NCBI GenBank assembly: GCA_934047225.1
Contig: OW203997.1
Location: 8,356,417 to 8,420,416, forward strand
Source: Ypsolopha sequella
Taxonomy: Eukaryota; Arthropoda; Insecta; Lepidoptera; Ypsolophidae
Length of the DNA: 64,000 nucleotides
Direction: 5' to 3'
The translations under genes and the position numbers were made by a program. Under the pieces are notes generated by a model that was given only the letters and a program-made list of their open reading frames with translations, was not told the DNA's origin and did no database searches. Below are positions 49,827 through 62,519 of this stretch, one piece after another; positions within the stretch are counted from its first letter, which is position 1, and every line of letters starts with the position of its first letter.

Positions 49827-52479
49827 AAGAAAAGTAAAAGAGGAATGGGAAATTAATGATATAAAAGTTAGTAAATTAAGTGAAAATTAATAGAGTGTAA
49901 GTAAATATACCTAAATCTAAAAACATACCCGCTATTATAGCGGGACCGCTACTAAAGCAGGTGACGGACGAGAAAATAACTGCACAAGTTAAATAATCTC
50001 ATCCAATTACTCTTGGGGCGTTAGGTGCAATAATCGACGACACTAATAGCGTACTTTACCCGTCATTTCTACACGCAACCCACTAAGTAAGCTGCAAAAC
50101 AACAAAACAAACAGGAAAAAAGCCAAGATTACCGTCGACTAGGAGAGCCGCATTATAAGTAATCTCGTCTCTGGACTCGCGTGTTCTAAAGCCTCCATTA
50201 CTTTATCTATTATTGTTTATTCATCTTGAAATTGTTGCTGAACACGATATCGGACTTAGTTTCTGTCGGCAGACGGACGTTGTCCTCAATGCGCCAATTC
50301 AGACTGCTCATTTGTATGAGGGTTTAATGTAAGCTATTTTCGTTCCGCTTTTTGCGGTCAGTTTTGTTGTTAACCTTTCGTAAAGGTCATTTGTAGGTTA
50401 AATGCGAATGCGGAAAGTTGATAATTCCAAACAATGTATTGTGGACAGATAAGTCTTTGTTATTAAAACAACTTTAAATATACTAGACCGATTACAAAAT
50501 CGCGCGTTACTATGTGCGAGTCATGCTAATTGTTCACTTGACCTATGCTTAATACTTCATTGTGTTGGTTAACTAGAATTTATTCATTCGCTGAACTAGA
50601 TAATTGCTGTTTAGTATGCGGCAATCGAACCGGATGCGTTATCAACAGTTCGAAAGCACGTACGATACGATATCGTAATCAAACGATATCCAATAGGTAC
50701 TCGTAAACGCGATTAAATCACGAACACAAATTTGTTATAAAAGTTTTATTTACTTTTTTACTTGTTATTGATATTTTATTTAGCAGAAAGTTTGCTATTT
50801 TATTTTAACTAATGCGGAAATACTTTAGGTTTAGTATACGATCTTCTTACACATAATTGTACAGACAATTACTTATTTAATATTAATATTACTTGCGAAA
50901 ACTCGAAATATTATTTAAGGGCCCTATAAACCCCCATCTCGTAGTTGGTTATTTCCAGTGAAATGTCATACACCCATTAAATAAAACACACATCGTGAAA
51001 TGTTTCACAAAACATAACTCAGTATAGCAAAAGTACCTAGTTTCAGTTTATTTAATGCGCAAAAGGTCATGAACGTCAATCACCGCAATGTTCAATTTAT
51101 TGCACACTCGGCGCGGCATCGTCGTCGCAGGCACAGTCCGCTTACGCAACCAAGACGCCATTTTGATATTGCCAACTCACGGTTGTCTGACCAATCCATT
51201 CAACCAGCCACACTTTTCACTCGTTTTATCATCTGAACAGCCTTAGCAAAACGTAATAAAGCTTATTTCGAAGACTTGCAGATGCAATGTGGAATTGGTC
51301 GTAAGTTAGATTATAGCACACCATGCACGAGTCAATGACTCGATTACGATCATAATAGGACACGTGAACGCTTCTCCGAGCTGTTTGAATAGCTTTGTTC
51401 AAGAGTTCTTGTGAAACAGAGATGCCTGGGTTGAAAAGAAATTGATAATACAATAAAATGTGGGTTTTAAAAAGATGTAGAATATCAAGCATGTGTCGGC
51501 AAAACAATAAACATTAAGTTTTGTTTGAGCGATAATGATAACTAAACAGATTAAACCAAGTGATGTTAAATTTTACCTAAAAGCGTACATAACAGTTTTA
51601 ATAATACAATCATCACGAGTTGTCCTAATCTTAACTTTTCCAAAGTCAATATAACCGGCAGACTAAACGAGTAACAGAAATGTTACGCTTAAGGCTCCAG
51701 TCCCCTAAAAATCAGTATTCTTGCAGAATTATCAGAAAAGAAAGATTTTATTTTAGTTAGTAAGAAAGCAATAAATAAAATACATTTTACGTTAATTTAT
51801 AGTGTGGAATTTGAAGATTTCAAAACACATTTTTTCATTTACTTTAATGCTACTTTTAATAGGTTTTTTAGGCTTCAAACATACCTTTATTTATGTTCTA
51901 CGCGTTGAGAGTCTCATTCATGCACACGTCACGTAAAAATTATGACAAAAACAAGAAATTTATTCAGGTAACATTTATTCCCATATCTTCAACAATAATC
52001 TTACCTGGTTAATTTTTTGGATAATACTTTAGTTTTCTTATTTCGAGTGCTTTAAGTAGTTGTAATTTTATGAATTCAACCACTGATAAACATTTTTTTT
52101 TCTACTAGAAAACTATCGTTTAGCGTAGTCAAATTTAAAACACGTAAAATAGAACTATTAATAAGTGAAATAACAAAAAACTGTATTTAAAAAATTATTT
52201 TAAGAACATTTATCAAATCGAAACTTATCGAGAGTTTAAAACACAAAACGCGTCGATATTTCCCTCAGTTTCGCTTGGGACATCGCAGCGTTCAGACGTG
52301 TGTTGTGTAGCTCGACGTCATTTTACCTCCCGCTCGCACGGTTGCTCCCTTTCCCTCGCGTAGATTCTTATGGAGAGGCGAACTGTATCATTAAAGTTGC
52401 TCTACTTGAATATTGCACTTATCGTTTAATAAGTAAACTATGTATAAAATATTTTATGAATATTTTAAGAAATCCCTGT
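49827..52479. other. No gene seen; GC-richer spots at 51100-51170 and 52250-52370
   Basis: GCCATTTTG at 51157 lies in the first spot. The second contains CCCTCAGTTTCGC and TTCAGACGTG, which resemble arthropod initiator sequences, ahead of a pyrimidine-rich stretch. No exon follows that I can support. Confidence 0.4.
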
Positions 52480-53222
52480 TTCGATAAAATAAAGTTTAAT
52501 CTACGTCCGTCCGTATTTCACAGCATCATAACTTTAGCACCGTAAAGATAAAGACATGAAATTTGGCACAAAAATAGCATTAATTTGCCTACATATTACA
52601 TTGTAAAAAAAAATATGAAAAATTTGAAATTGTTTAAAATATTTTCAAAACAAAAGTGAGAAAAATAAAAAATATCCTAAAAATACAATATGGGTATCAA
52701 ACTGTAGACACTAAAAAGGTGATTGTAAAAATATATACTTTTACTATATTTACTGGCACTGGTTTTGTGAAATCTTAAAAAAAACCACAATAATGTGTAT
52801 GTCCGAAACTGGTAGACCGAAAAATATGAAAAAAAAATCCATTTTAGATCATAACTGACCAATAACCGGGAAAACTATAGTGATTTAAAAACAACAAAAA
52901 AAAAGGAAAATAAATGAAAAAAAAAATAAAAAAAAAAACAATATGGGTATCACATTGTAGGTATTAAAAAGCTTATTGTAATAATATATAGTTTGGCTAT
53001 ATTTAATTGCATCTATTTCGATAAATCCTTGAAAATCTATAAAAAAATATTCATTTGTCCCCCCTCTTATCTCCAAAACTGGTGGACCGAAAAATATGAA
53101 AAAAATCATGGTAATACGCGTTTACGTAAGAATTACTGAAAAAAAATGATAAAACTAAATTTATCATCCACAATACGGAACCCTAGGTTCTGACTGGAGT
53201 CTGACTCGCACTTGGCCGGTTT
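52480..53222 (-). mobile_element. Lepidopteran dispersed repeat (AGGGTTCCGTA family), reverse copy
   Basis: Its minus-strand start is GGCCAAGTGCGAGTCAGAC and CTAGGGTTCCGTATTGTGG, at 53155-53220 on the map. Two copies of the CATATTTTTCGGTC(C/T)ACCAGTTT module follow (about 53080 and 52820). It ends with the CGTCCGTCCGTATTTCACAG trailer near 52505. It is organised like the forward copy at 19110. Poly-A-like tracts make up much of 52890-52950. Confidence 0.6.
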
Positions 53223-53321
53223 TTTTTCAAGATGTTTGCGGTAGGCCGTTTTTTTGGGTGGTTTTAATTTAGTTTTCGGAGCTTTTATTGCTACCCTTAA
53301 TTTTTACCATAAGTATCCGGT

Positions 53322-53379
53322 TATCCGGATAATACATTATCCATTATCCGGATAGTAAAAATCTGCGAATAATTGCATG
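53322..53379. repeat. TATCCGGATAAT hairpin plus repeat tail
   Basis: TATCCGGATAAT and ATTATCCGGATA form a 12-bp perfect hairpin (53322-53354). It is followed by GTAAAAATCTGCGAATAATT and GCATG, and this tail recurs at 54147-54171. It is probably one end of a MITE family. Confidence 0.55.
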
Positions 53380-53387
53380 CCCTAATT

Positions 53388-53470
53388 CGCTTAGATTAAG
53401 TTATGTTAATGTGTGTTAATTCGAAAACCCGTAAAGCCGTATTTTAGAAGGTCTAAAAAACCCACGGGGA
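53388..53470 (+). repeat. Dispersed repeat fragment, partner of 41400
   Basis: It matches 41400-41512 in inverse orientation (see that entry). It directly follows the TATCCGGATAAT repeat, so two repeats are joined here. Confidence 0.5.
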
Positions 53471-54146
53471 TGGCGTGACACAAATTTTATACCAGCACCG
53501 CTGTTGCCACTTTTTGGAATAACTAAAGCCGAAGCTACATCCTTTTTATTACTTTACTTACTTTTATTTAAAATATCTTAAAAAGCTATCGAAGTCACTA
53601 AAACCGACAGTCGAGATAACAACGTGCTAGACAATAATGCATCAAAACAAAAGAACGTACACAGCTGCGGTTCTTATCATTAAAACATCACATTTCTAAA
53701 ACTAAATTTTTTACCTTTTTTATTGCACCTTAGTCATAATCATGGACACACAAACCGACAGACACTTAATTACCGTAAGAGTTTCTATTTTTGCTATTAT
53801 ATTACTTTAAGAACTGATTGTAATATGTGTGTGAGTATTAGGAATACATAATTTTAAATGTTTTCATTGTTACGATTTGATTATTAATTTTCTACATTTC
53901 CAAATTTTATAAAGGTATTTTTTATGTACGGCATTAGTTAAATGAAAATCTTGATGAATAAAGAAATTTTCGGGCACAACTACACGCTTTTTAGGGCATG
54001 CAGGTTTCCTTAGAGCGATAGGGCTGATCACGTTGAGACGTAATAATCGTCAGAGAAACGCGGGTGTACTTATAGGTACACGTATGGGTGGACTTATGAC
54101 TTGCATCTCACAGTTCACACTCGGAACACCTCGTGACACCCCTTCG

Positions 54147-54171
54147 GTAAAAATCTGCAAATAATTGCATG
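54147..54171 (+). repeat. Isolated repeat tail
   Basis: GTAAAAATCTGCAAATAATT followed by GCATG, one mismatch from 53355-53379. It may mark the far edge of a repeat whose near edge is at 53355, or a second fragment. Confidence 0.55.
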
Positions 54172-57100
54172 ACCTAAATGTATTGTGTCTAAATACTAAT
54201 CACTCGTAAGAGTAATGCTACCAATGCAGTAATGCTACCAATAAGCCATCTATTCCAGGTAGATTTACTTTTGTTTATTTTGCTTTTGCAAATTCATTTT
54301 GTTTGTTCCGATAAACAAACCAAACTTTGTAAATTACCGTTACTTGAATAGTTAAAAATCTTCACATGTCAAATTTTAAGTAGTCGTACACTCATTTAAC
54401 GAAGTAGAGCAACATTCAGGTGCGGTCTCTAACATCTTAATGCAGCGGGGGGAGCGCCACTTCTAAAGACTCAGGCAAGATGAAAGCGAAATGTTGCAAA
54501 GAGAGTCTGGGGCCTTAAATAAATTAATCATTCTACTAAGAACCCATTCCGTCCCATTATAAGAAAAACGAATAACGCAGCGGTCGTTTTCAAAAGGGTT
54601 TCTGAAACAGGTTCTTTCGAGCGCCGCTTTTAGTTTGTTAACATAAATTCTTCGGAGGCGAGTAATGCCGACATGTTCCTCGGCGAAATTCCCTTTAAGG
54701 GCCTTTGTATCTCCCTTGCCTGTGGCGATTAGAGAGAGATGAATGTAGCTCGTGAGCCCCCGACTGTAGATTATCCAGATAGGGCCTGCATACCGCGCCC
54801 TGCTCATATTTATGAAGCTGGTTTCCGAACCGGTTTCAGAGCGAGCCTCGTTCGACTCCAGAGGGCAAATAAAAGTCGTAACGGAACGGACGGCAGCGAG
54901 CAAAACCACCGACGCGACTTTCAAATAATAATACAATAATTGACTAAGGTAAGGAATAAATTGACTTCTAATCTGTGAGAAAACGTCTCAAGGATCGTTG
55001 AGAACATTATATTGAAGAAAATATTAAAGGAAACAAGAGATGTTAAAGTTGGTATTGATTGCCATATAAAAAAGGAAATGTATAAATTTAATGATGCAAT
55101 AACACGTGAAAGCGAAAGATGAAAGCAGCAGTTTACGCTCATGCATACGGTCCTTTGTTTCGTTTCAAAGGAGAATCGTTACACGAACTGGAATGGATCC
55201 CTTTCACAATAAACTGATAAATCATTCTGTCCATGTCCGTTCAATTAATTCCCAGGGAGGAGAAGATAAATCGTGTTGAGTGAGTGCTGCTACGATTATG
55301 GTACCAGTGAATGTTGTATATTGCATACTTGGCAATGTAATGAGTATTGAAACACTTAATAATGATATGATCTTGAAATTTATTCATAATGAACTTCCAA
55401 CTTTGAACTTCGAATTTCAGAACTTTTCCGCTAACTTTTGTAACAAACGCGGAGAAAAACAAGCTATGGTTAATAAATTGTTTGAAATTACATTTGAGTT
55501 TTGTTTACGTCTCTTTATAGGTATTTTCGTTTCATGGGAATAGCACCAAATAGTCTTTATCTAGACTAGAGAAAGATAATTTGACTCTAATATCATGATG
55601 GAAGCATTTGTATATTATGATATAATGTAAACGAGTGAGATGGCTAAAAGGTTAGCCAGTTTTAAGATAGACCTGACCCGAGAACATGAACAATGCCAGA
55701 CTTTCGAGGGTTTTCTTGAAGAAATAAGGACTCTTCTTAAATTGAAAAAAATATGTTTGATCTGTTGATCTTTTATTAAGTCAATGTACTTATAAGCAAT
55801 GTCTCAAGATATATACTTTTGTCTAAAAAAAATATATACTTCCAACCTATTTTTTTTTTGTTTTTAAACGTTCTGCAGAAGAACGCGGTTAAGGGATCGA
55901 TTTGATTTTACTTTCATAAAATCGGTAATAGAAATATGAAGTCAAAAGCTAATAAAGTCTTTGCCATTGAAATGTTTGTGCTGGACGGGTACCGTAAAAG
56001 TTTCAAGGGTAGGCCATGCTTAGCAGTGCTCAGGGTGAAAGTACACATAGCATAATGTACAGAAGGCTTAGCATGTCTAATCTGATTTAAGTAACGTCTG
56101 TTTGTATGTAGACACGCAGACCACGCGGCGGAAAGTAACCGTAACGAAGGGGAATAATAACACTTTCTCTGCTGTCATTTTTATCAGATGCGGTCTCATT
56201 TGCGTTACCGGTTACTTAATGGGAATCCAAGTATCTAATGTTAATTCTAAACACGTGTTTCCTGTTATTTATCGTCTCTTAAATAATTGGAAGCAATTCA
56301 GCGCCGTCTTTCGCACGCGAAACACGAATTGGTAGTCGAAAATATGCAAATTTGTATTTATGCAGCGAGACGAGCACGGAAACGGGACAGGCGGCCATTT
56401 GCAATTCTACGGCTATAATGTAGGTATTGTATAAAATGCAGACACAACGCTATGAATAAATAAATAGAATGGTAGATTCTCTGCGCGTTCACGGCCGCGT
56501 TCTCACCCGGCCATTGTTCTTTACGTAACAAAACGGACGAACAACTTCAGGCGAAGAAATACTTATTTTATTATGCTTACCCAGGTGTAGGTGCCACGAT
56601 GTACGCGTGTTTTCCGTCACGGTAAATATAACATTATACACTTATTATTCTATCATTCGTGCCATGGATGATTCACTATCCTTTATGACAATACATCTCA
56701 TAAATCCTGCTACACTGAAAAAAAAAAGCTCAGAGGGAAATACGTATTCACGCGCTGTCCTCATAAATCTTTTCCTAACGGTCGACTCGACATAAAAAGG
56801 GCATTCGCTTGTCTATTGATGGATCGGGAAATGGTGGAGCCCTTATTTTACAGTATAGCACCCACGAGTGCCCACGACCGACGACGTAACGGAAGACATT
56901 GGAAGTAAAAATATGATTGTATCCGTAAAAGATTTTGGAAAAGAAATCGGACATGTTAAGATTGTTGATACAATAAAAGTCGCAAAAGCAAACAATAACA
57001 TTTCCCACCTGCCTCTCCCTTGCCCATTCTAATTAAGTTTACGCATGATTCACGCAGTAGTCGTGTGTCACTGACCTTCATGTAATGGCGGCGGATATGC

Positions 57101-58128
57101 GGCCCCCTCCCCTTCACACCGCACTGCCACCCCCCTCCTTTCCTCCCTGCACACGACCAGCTTCTCTGTGTTAGTGGATTGTCGGCTGTGTACGTACAGC
57201 TTTACACATATACATCTTTGTGAGAAACAAAACCTTCAAGCCAAGTCTGTTTATATTACAATGATACCGAGAAATTGCTTGAGTCATAAACGCTGAAGTA
57301 TTCTGAACAACGAATTTCTGAAACCCTGCCATTAGTGGGTTGGCGAGACGATATCGTTTAATGGGATACAGTAGCGGCAAGCAGGTGTATCGAGTGCATT
57401 CCTACACGTATTCAAAAGGCTTCGCCGCCTGTTGGTGACCCCACACCAACCGCCCGCTCCCCCTATGCCCCACATAAAGAGGGAGCCGGAGTCATTGCGT
57501 GGTGCTCCCAGTATCGTCGGCATGCAAATTTAATTTTGATATTTTTATTCTCCTGACTCTACAAGGGCAATGGAAAAGATAAAGTGTGATAAGGGTAATG
57601 TTATGTGTACATTAGCTTAACTAGTATTTTCATATGAACAAGATAAGCTATCTTTGCGTTTTATTTGTCAGTATTGCACTTTAAATATTTCTGTGTATCA
57701 GAAAAACTTTTTCCTTTTAGATGTGTTATCCTGAGTTATGTTATGTATGACACATGACTGAAATTAGGTCAGATATGAAGATGGGTTATTTATTATATTA
57801 TATATTATACATGATATATGGATGGAAAATTCCATTCCTAGATATTACTTAAGCAGGTGTATTTGCTTTAAATAATGCCTTTGTTAGCACGACTGATGTT
57901 AATTGCCAAAACAAAGAAACTTTTCAAATTTAAAATTGTAGACAGAATTTAGCACAGTTACAGTACATTTACTTTATTATGCAAAATTATGCAAACCGCG
58001 AAATAATAAAGGCATGTGAACAAAATTCATGGTGTTTCAAGCAAACGAACAGTGATTCTTTTTTGTCGTTAATATACTTCTATTTACACTTAACCACTTA
58101 ACTTGCGTCGATGCCGTCAGGGTATTGT
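54172..58128. other. No gene accepted; GC-balanced patch at 54590-54935
   Basis: In the patch both strands are open (157 codons minus from 54936, 66 codons plus from 54739), and a plus-strand donor (CTAAG|GTAAGG) lies at 54945. No domain is recognised. GC-rich stretches also occur at 56340-56520 and 57060-57180, the latter C-rich. Confidence 0.4.
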
Positions 58129-58156
58129 ATCTTACCTGTAAAAAATTAAACAATAT
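58129..58156 (-). promoter_or_regulatory. Ratchet-like (recursive) splice site, minus strand
   Basis: On the minus strand a T-rich tract ends in TTTTTTACAG and is followed directly by GTAAGATAC, so an acceptor and a near-consensus donor share one junction (between 58136 and 58135) with no exon between them. This is the arrangement described for zero-nucleotide recursive splicing in very long Drosophila introns. It lies in the inferred 51-kb intron between the 62216 and 10823 exons, about 4 kb from its 5' end. An ordinary exon starting here is less likely: no good donor follows, and the best frame soon meets a stop. Confidence 0.4.
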
Positions 58157-61100
58157 ATAATTAGATTGAAGTGACGAAATGGAAAAGTAAAAAATCGTTT
58201 TAAATCCGGCCTTTTAGTTATTTATGGGACGTAAATGGCAGTTAAATTAACATAAATTATCTAGCACTTTTGAAAACGTTAGATAGGTATTGTTTATCGA
58301 CCATCCACCTCAAACATCGTCAGACCTTGGAGAGTTGTTATTTCGCAATAAACAAGTTTCTGGGAGCCGTTCGCTCCACTGCGTTACGAACAATGAACAA
58401 GTTTGAACAAAGTTGAACGATCCGATGTTCCCCGGACCCCGCCGCTGTTGGCAACTTAACCAATACGAAGTTTGACCGAGAGCATAATAGTTTCAGTGCT
58501 CCATGCAATTCTAAATAGGTTGGCATTGTTGGACTTTAACTTTAAATATTCGGCTTAGCATTAGTATCTTGAAATAAATACACTTGTACACTTGTTTGAC
58601 ACAATTTTTTTTTGTTACTACTTTACACCTAACCGGTTTCGAATATCAATTCATTTTCAAAGGTTTTTAGATATTTTTCTAAAAAGTGAAACATTGTACA
58701 AGCGCGTTTACTTCAAGATGATTCTCAAGTTTCACTAAGTGCCGACAACCGATACACTATATTAACATTAATAGCTGAGTCATAGACCCAGTTATATTTA
58801 AAGGTAGGAATTATAGGTATTTGTTGGACCTTGATCTCTAAACGAGCATGGATTTGGCAGTATAAATTGAAGTCAAAATAACATTATTGAAAAGTGACAA
58901 ATGTCAGAGATTAGTCATCAATTTTAAACTTCCACTGTGTAACTTTCATTACGCAAAGGTTCATAAAACATGTGTCGAAAAAGATTTGACCAAAAACAAA
59001 CAAAACATATAATATAATAATCCTGTGCTAATATTTTGAATTTAGAAAGCTAAACTTAGAAGAGGTGTGTTGTTGAATTTATGCAGAGCATACCCAACTC
59101 AACGGCTGCCTTGCTTACGTGAGTCAAGAATTTTCAGCTCTTTATTATGTAAATTCATTGGCCTCGAGCGACGGAATTTAATTTAAAATTCACAAGTATA
59201 ATCTGCAACAGCTTCGTTCACTAAAAGTACAAAAGAAACCATATTTAAATGTTCTTTTCTTTGCGTTGAATGATTAGGTAGTTTGATGATTCGTTTTACT
59301 TAAAATTCAAACGTTCAATTCAATTCAACTCAAAAACCTTTATTGCACACAAGAATAAACAGTGTTACAGTCGAGTTCATCTCTGAAAGAGATTTCTACC
59401 AGCAAACCCTTGGTGATAGAATCGATTAAACAAAAACGTTGTTATTGTTTCATCATGAATTTTTTGTTTGCTCTTTCTATAATACGGAAATTAACTTGAA
59501 TCCAGATTTTTCTCATTTAAGGGGCTGGTATTGCCAAATGCGTACTTTCTAGAGCCTTAAGCGGCTTGGTCGATTTAATTAATTTATGCTTTGAGTAATA
59601 AACTTGATAGCTATAGAATTATTCAATCGAACAATCACGTCCATGTGAAAAGTATTATTTTCTCGTATTTCGCCCTATTAAGGACGCAGCGAGCGACGTA
59701 ACAGCTACTCGCGCTGATATGAACATTATTTCAATGTCGTTTCTGTCGATATTCGTACAGACAAACATCGAGCTGCTAATTTAGCGACACAAATAGCCTT
59801 AAAAAAGTTATGCCCTCTGTTTTTAGCTTCTTTGGCTGTACAGTCGACCTTCAATCGACCCACGCTCCATTTGGTAGCTTTTCTCTAAAGGCATAAAAAC
59901 AAGAAAGACCTTCCGGAACGAGACTCACCTTGTCTTCTTTATCACTCGAGGTCAGGGCAAAAATACTTTATTAGAACCAACCAAAAACAATGACGTAGCT
60001 CTAAGACAAACAGTCTGGTTTGGTATTCATGTGGCGAAAACACGCCGTCATTATTCTTGTGATTTACGCCGATAGGTTCCATTTTGTTACCCACCCCCTT
60101 CCTCTGCATAGACGACGTTCTGTGACGTCATAATGGCCGCCAGCGTCACATGCATCCTGTATAGCGGAACGAGAGCACGTTTTATCGGATTTTATCAGAT
60201 TTAGTACGCAGTTCAACAAAGAGAATATATTGTTGTGCTTTTTCGCTTGAAATAATAAAGTCTGAACACATCTAACACCCTCTCGGGGATTCATGTCGTA
60301 ACGATATACATATAAGAATCAGTAAACAACACTTGTTCTTGCTAAACAGCTAGCCTATAAATTTTTCACGCATATTTCCCAAGGTTTCCAAGCCAGTAAA
60401 CTTATCAGTTTTTCTCCTTTAAGATTTTAAGCTGTCTTACGTGAAAGGGGTTATAAAAGCGATGTTATAAAACGCAGACATCCCCCAAGGTGAAGTAAGG
60501 CAAGTATGCCATCTATCTTGGCTGCACTCCAGTCTTCGTTGGCAGCGCCATCCATCAGTCTCCCGTGGACTAAGCAAAAAGTAAACGTCAGCTACATTAT
60601 TAAAATGTTTATTTGTAGATTGCAGCGTTATTTGTCAGCATTGTTTGCACTGCTCTAGTGATATTTATAGACGACATTATCATACTTGCAGTCAACCTAA
60701 TAAATAATAAATATGCAGCAGATATCTGTTATAAATTTAACGTTTAATAATATAATTTCCGGTTTTAGTCAGCGACCGATAAGTCAATTCGTTTTATACA
60801 AATCCTATACCATTTAATATCCGGTTTGAAATCTCTCTCTATACGAGTAAATTGCCCTTTTGCAACCCCTAAACGTATAATGTACATAATATACCTACCT
60901 AATATTCACATAAATTCGTTTGAGCAAGACCAGCTCCTAAATCCTATAACAATACCGCCTAAAGGTAAATATGAGCTAGGTTATTAAAGTAACCCGTTTA
61001 CTCACAATATTCTGGCATTCCGCCAAAGACTGGTACATATACTGGCGTAAAATTGCTATTCAGTGGCACAGTGTGGCAACAACCGCTCCCTGAAGTATTA

Positions 61101-61814
61101 GTTCCGTTGAAAACGCTTACAAGTCCATGCTAATGCTATGCGAGTTCTGAGATTATCTATTTATATTACTACTATGAAGAATCTTGATTTTTTGACCGAA
61201 ATAGAAGCTATGTCTCTTTAAATTCGGTTCTGTTACAAGGCGAACAGGTATTTTATTATGATGATTTATTTCAGTGTCTTTAAAATAATATTAAATACTC
61301 GTTATTTGTAGGTAAACAGGAAGGTTTATTATAAACTACGCTTTGCTATGTTCGTGTTTATATTTTTTTACCATCAGTAGCCTAAATAAAGTAGATATGC
61401 ATGCGGGCATGTTTATGTTTTTCTTAAAATTTTCCGTAGATTTCACATCCTATTCTGCGTAATGCCTGTCAAGACGTGTTTACTGTAATGTCCTTTTCTA
61501 AAGCCTGCCTTTCCTCCATTTTACAAGAAACATGACTTCCACTACCGGTAGCTTACTGTAAGTCTTATCTATATCTAAGATACGTGTCGCTAATACCAGG
61601 CAGGTCTTTCTCTTTGCAACCTTTGCTGAAAGTAGGTCAGTCAGCTTTTAGTGTAAGCTAGCTAACGGAGTACCTACTTCGGTTCTTGACAACCGCTCAA
61701 TTTTACTGGAAACTTCCCTATTAGCCTTGCATTTTGAGAAAAGTATTTTGATGTTACAGTCATTGTAAATTACCTAGTTACTTAGAATTCTTAATGGTAA
61801 TTTACTTGTAGATT
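58157..61814. other. No gene seen besides the LINE tail at 59306
   Basis: Mostly AT-rich and unique. A GC-richer spot at 58360-58460 and another at 60085-60150 (ATGGCCGCCAGCG) carry no supported exon. ORFs of 60-76 codons here look accidental. Confidence 0.5.
59306..59405 (-). mobile_element. LINE 3' end, reverse orientation
   Basis: On the minus strand: TTGCTGGTAGAAATCTC, a stem-loop (CTCTTTCAGAGATGAACTCG), then TGTGCAATAAAGGTTTTTGA and a TTGAATTGAATTGAA tail. The layout is the same as the LINE tails at 37171 and 39300, with an AATAAA-type signal. Confidence 0.5.
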
Positions 61815-62060
61815 AATACATACAAACGTATACTCACGCCTGTATCCCAAAGGGGTAGGCAGAGACTACTGATTTCTTTCTGCTACGATCCTGACACACC
61901 TCTTTCACATCCATCAATCTAGTCATACAAGACATTGTCCTACAGTATGTTGCCAATTTGGTCAGCATATGATACACCTTACTTGTAGATTGGATTTTCT
62001 TCTCTGTTACTTCTAGTCTTCAAGTCCACTCTGAAGTTGCTCCTCCGAAGAACGTCCAAC
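61815..62060 (+). repeat. GGGGTAGGCAGAGAC dispersed repeat, longer copy
   Basis: It has the same core as 33286 (ATACTCACGCCTGTATCCCA, GGGGTAGGCAGAGACTAC, CTGCTACGATCC), continuing with CTCTTTCACATCCATCAATC. The right boundary is uncertain. It lies about 150 bp from the 118-bp exon. Confidence 0.5.
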
Positions 62061-62215
62061 ACATTTTGTTCCTGTCGATACGAGTCGCCTAGTGTTCAGA
62101 TTGGACAAGAAGTTTGGCGCGATCTGTACTTTTGGATGGATGATTTTCAATGTTTTTTTCAGCTGCGGCTAGACTCATCACAACCCCACTAGAATAAGAT
62201 GGATGAACTGTTTAC

Positions 62216-62333
62216 CTGTGCGATTGTCAGTGGTCTGCTCCGAGGGTGTGATTTGGCCGTTGCTCCTCACGATTGCCGCCTTCTTCCTGCCACCGGTGGT
62301 GGCTGGACTCTTCACTGTCTCACGGTCGATCCT
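62216..62333 (-). CDS. Probable internal coding exon of an unrecognised gene (118 bp)
   Basis: Read on the minus strand, this block is bounded by a good acceptor (CTTGTTTCAG, with a moderately pyrimidine-rich run before it) at 62334-62343 and a good donor (CACAG|GTAAAC) at 62214-62215. Only one of the three frames is open: it starts on a codon boundary and leaves one extra base, G, at the donor (phase 0 in, phase 1 out). The other two frames hit TGA early. The encoded 39 residues are basic then polar, with pieces such as SPATTGG, RKKAA and SEQTT, and show no domain or membrane segment. The complementary strand is also open (82 codons from 62199), but it lacks splice context and has cysteine-rich, unnatural composition. 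Its likely partner is the 42-bp exon at 10823, whose phase fits. I do not recognise the protein. The splice sites and single open frame are seen; membership in a long gene is inferred. Confidence 0.55.
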
Positions 62334-62389
62334 CTGAAACAAGATGATATTGTTGAATTCAAACGTTCTGATGTCAGCTGTAATTATGG

Positions 62390-62519
62390 TACAGTGCTAC
62401 AAGGATCTCATGGCGCGTGGATTGGTTGTGGCCGAAATCGGAACTAACGCCGCTACCATACTCCTTGTTTCACAGCTGTCACTGTCATCCACGCACCATC
62501 AGATCCTTGTAGCACTGTA
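62390..62519. mobile_element. Tc1/mariner-like MITE
   Basis: TA-flanked inverted ends: CAGTGCTACAAGGATCTCAT on the left, AGATCCTTGTAGCACTG on the right, about 31 bp with two mismatches. The TA target and CAGT start are typical of Tc1/mariner-type elements. It is 126 bp without coding capacity, sitting 57 bp upstream (minus-strand sense) of the 118-bp exon. Confidence 0.65.
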
